NCBI GenBank assembly: GCA_013822005.1
Contig: PNJT01000010.1
Location: 1 to 33,307, forward strand
Reading direction: 5' to 3'
Length of the DNA: 33,307 nucleotides
Source of the DNA: Novosphingobium sp.
Lineage (GTDB): Bacteria; Pseudomonadota; Alphaproteobacteria; Sphingomonadales; Sphingomonadaceae
Part shown: positions 31,027 to 33,307 of the stretch, one piece after another
Position numbering within the stretch: position 1 is the stretch's first letter
Layout: each line of letters opens with the position of its first letter
The notes under the pieces: generated by a model
What the model saw: the letters and a program-made list of their open reading frames with translations, nothing else
Database searches by the model: none
What the model was told of the DNA's origin: nothing
Position numbers and translations under genes: made by a program

Positions 31027-33307
31027 ATGGCCGAAGTCACCGAAAAGGCAGTCAAACTCCAGGTCGCGGCAGCGCGGCAGGAGGAAAGCGGGAACGGCTT
31101 TGCGCGGCTGCCGCGCTCGGCGCTGTCGGCCTTGGGGGTGACCGAGGGCGACGTGATCGAAATTGTCGGCAAGCGCGCCACGGTCGCGCGGGTCCAGGCC
31201 CCTTACCCTGAGGACGAGGGGCTGGAAGTGATCCGGCTCGACGGACTGCAGCGTGCCAATGCGGAAGTCGGCTCGGGCGATCACGTCCAGATCCGCAAGG
31301 CCCAGAGCAAGCCTGCGACCCGCGTGATTTTCGCGCCCGCCCAGCGCGAGATGCGGCTGCAGGGGCCGGGCCAGGCGCTCAAGCGCAATTTCTTCAGCCG
31401 CGCGCTGGTGGCGGGCGATATCGTGGCCACCACCGGCCAGCAGCAGGTCCGCGACATGCCGCCCGAAGTCGCGCGGATGTTCAACGCCCCGGCCTTTTCG
31501 CTCACCCAGATCCGCCTGACCGTGGTTTCGACCGTGCCCAAGGGCGTGGTTCACATCGACGACGATACCGAGGTTGAACTGCGCGAGGAGTTCGAGGAAG
31601 CTCGCGCCGCGCGCGGCGAGGTCAACTATGATGACGTCGGCGGGATGGGCGAGACGATCCGCCAGCTGCGCGAAATGGTCGAGCTGCCGCTGCGCTATCC
31701 CGAACTGTTCACCCGGCTCGGCGTCGATCCGCCCAAGGGGGTGCTGCTGCATGGGCCGCCGGGCACCGGCAAGACCCGGCTGGCGCGCGCGGTCGCCAAT
31801 GAAAGCGAAGCGAGCTTCTTCACGATCAACGGGCCCGAGATCATGGGCTCTGCCTATGGCGAAAGCGAACGCCGCTTGCGCGAAGTGTTCGAGGAAGCCG
31901 CCAAGGCCGCGCCTTCGATCGTCTTCATCGACGAGATCGATTCGATCGCGCCCAAGCGTTCGGGCACGCCCGGCGAGGCGGAAAAGCGGCTGGTCGCGCA
32001 GCTGCTGACCTTGATGGACGGCCTCCACACCAGTTCGAACATCGTGGTGATCGCCGCAACCAATCGCCTCGATGCGATCGACGAGGCGCTGCGCCGTCCC
32101 GGCCGGTTTGACCGCGAGATCGTGGTCGGCGTGCCCGATGAAAGCGGACGCCGCGAGATCCTGGGGATCCACACCCGCGGCATGCCGCTCGCCAGCGATA
32201 TCGACCTCGATGAACTGGCGCGCACCACCCACGGTTTCGTCGGTGCGGACCTGGACGCGCTGGCGCGCGAGGCGGCGATGGATGCGGTGCGGCGGATCAT
32301 GCCGCAGCTCGATCTTGAGGCGCAGACGATCCCGGCTGACGTGCTCGAAAACCTGACGGTGATTCGCGACGATTTCCTCTCCGCGCTCAAACGCGTCCAG
32401 CCTTCGGCGATGCGCGAAGTGATGGTCCAGGTCCCCAACGTGGGTTGGGCCGATATCGGCGGGGTCGACGAAGCGCAGGAAAAACTCAAGGAAGGGATCG
32501 AACTGCCGCTCAAGAACCCCGAGGCGTTCCGCCGCCTGGGGATCCGCCCGGCCAAGGGCTTCCTGCTCTATGGCCCGCCCGGGACCGGCAAGACCCTGCT
32601 GGCCAAGGCGGTCGCCAAGGAAAGCGAGGCCAACTTCATCTCGATCAAGTCGAGCGACCTGCTGTCCAAATGGTACGGCGAAAGCGAGCAGCAGATCAGC
32701 CGGCTGTTCGCCCGCGCCCGCCAGGTCGCGCCCTGCGTGGTGTTCATCGACGAGATCGACAGCCTGGTCCCCGCGCGCGGCACCAGCGGCAACGAGCCGC
32801 AAGTCACCAGCCGCGTGGTCAACACGATTCTGGCCGAAATGGACGGGATGGAGGAGCTGTCCTCGATCGTGGTGGTCGGCGCGACCAACCGCCCGACGCT
32901 GATCGACCCGGCCCTGCTGCGCCCTGGCAGGCTCGACGAACTGGTCTATGTCGGCACCCCGGACGCGGCCGGGCGCGCGCACATCCTCAAGATCCACACC
33001 GCCAAGATGCCGCTCGCCAAGGATGTCGATCTGGCCGCAATCGCGGCCGGGGCCGAACGCTTCACCGGCGCCGACCTGGAAGACCTGACCCGCCGCGCCG
33101 GCATGACCGCGATCCGCGCGCGGGGGGCCGAAGCCAAGACCGTGACCGCCGCCGACTTCGCCGCCGCGCTCAAGGATTCGCGCGCCACGGTCACGCCCGA
33201 GATGGAGGCCGAATATGCCAAGATCAAAGGCGAGCTGAAAAAGCGGGCGGCGGAAGTGAACCTGACGCCGATCGGGTTTGTCGCGCCGGGGATGGTTTCA
33301 TCGACGC
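31027..33307 (+). CDS. CDC48/VAT-type tandem AAA ATPase, C-terminus cut by the window edge
   Basis: At least 760 residues are visible. Residues 1-190 are a CDC48 N-domain (FARLPRSALSALGVTEGDVIEI, then the double-psi barrel and CDC48-2 segment). The D1 ATPase has VNYDDVGGMGE, Walker A GPPGTGKT at 243-250, Walker B SIVFIDEID near 297-305, and the arginine-finger region RRPGRFDREI. D2 has VGWADIGGVDEAQ, Walker A GPPGTGKT at 516-523, Walker B VVFIDEID near 570-577, and LLRPGRLDELVYV. KWYGESEQ is the D2 pore-loop region. It is predicted to unfold proteins as a hexamer in the cytosol. CDC48 is best known in eukaryotes and archaea; bacterial copies are patchy and little studied. The ATG at 31027 follows GGAAAGCGGG. 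Confidence 0.92.
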   Translation, partial: MAEVTEKAVKLQVAAARQEESGNGFARLPRSALSALGVTEGDVIEIVGKRATVARVQAPYPEDEGLEVIRLDGLQRANAEVGSGDHVQIRKAQSKPATRVIFAPAQREMRLQGPGQALKRNFFSRALVAGDIVATTGQQQVRDMPPEVARMFNAPAFSLTQIRLTVVSTVPKGVVHIDDDTEVELREEFEEARAARGEVNYDDVGGMGETIRQLREMVELPLRYPELFTRLGVDPPKGVLLHGPPGTGKTRLARAVANESEASFFTINGPEIMGSAYGESERRLREVFEEAAKAAPSIVFIDEIDSIAPKRSGTPGEAEKRLVAQLLTLMDGLHTSSNIVVIAATNRLDAIDEALRRPGRFDREIVVGVPDESGRREILGIHTRGMPLASDIDLDELARTTHGFVGADLDALAREAAMDAVRRIMPQLDLEAQTIPADVLENLTVIRDDFLSALKRVQPSAMREVMVQVPNVGWADIGGVDEAQEKLKEGIELPLKNPEAFRRLGIRPAKGFLLYGPPGTGKTLLAKAVAKESEANFISIKSSDLLSKWYGESEQQISRLFARARQVAPCVVFIDEIDSLVPARGTSGNEPQVTSRVVNTILAEMDGMEELSSIVVVGATNRPTLIDPALLRPGRLDELVYVGTPDAAGRAHILKIHTAKMPLAKDVDLAAIAAGAERFTGADLEDLTRRAGMTAIRARGAEAKTVTAADFAAALKDSRATVTPEMEAEYAKIKGELKKRAAEVNLTPIGFVAPGMVSST

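Noticed and set aside
30970..32997. 675-codon open frame antisense to the CDC48 gene
   Set aside because: It is a mirror frame of a strongly coding GC-rich gene, rich in His/Arg/Gly without any domain; the plus-strand protein has complete AAA motifs.

Overview
This window is high-GC alphaproteobacterial chromosome, most likely from the order Sphingomonadales (Sphingomonas, Novosphingobium or Erythrobacter type). The reasons are a DUF4167 RNA-associated protein, an rpoN-lptB pair, sphingomonad-style housekeeping proteins, and several families of long intergenic palindromes typical of these genomes. The assignment is inference from composition and gene content, not from a search.

Left part (1-6277). 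On the minus strand are a partial small membrane protein, glutamyl-Q tRNA(Asp) synthetase, a secreted amidohydrolase and a membrane-anchored DUF1330-like protein. On the plus strand are an HNH endonuclease and a two-gene operon of a [2Fe-2S] ferredoxin and a ferritin-fold diiron protein. A perfect CRP/FNR-type operator lies in the divergent promoter of that operon.

Accessory insertion (about 6290-8201). A 268-bp nest of inverted repeats with competing stems is followed by a lower-GC AAA ATPase-DUF4143 gene. This is the only stretch of the window that looks horizontally acquired.

Core block (8213-23284). It holds rpoN-lptB, a small membrane protein, pmbA, ppa, hisS (3' end in a different codon style), prfA, prmC, a DUF4167 gene carrying palindrome-derived codons, lnt, metK with a small leader hairpin, and a B12-dependent class II ribonucleotide reductase (nrdJ). 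Most gaps carry palindromic repeats.

Right part (23370-33307). It holds a nitronate monooxygenase-like gene with a GST, a cytochrome b561-YceI fusion, a second GST, a membrane protein downstream of the scoAB CoA-transferase, a frameshifted HAD hydrolase, a tandem universal stress protein, a possible small RNA, and the first 760 codons of a CDC48-type AAA ATPase.

The most coherent new signal is regulatory. TTGAY-N4-RTCAA operators (two perfect, one with a single mismatch) sit 58-72 bp upstream of the start codons of the ferredoxin-diiron operon, nrdJ and the universal stress protein. This suggests a low-oxygen regulon crossing the window. No CRISPR array, tRNA, rRNA or complete insertion sequence was seen.
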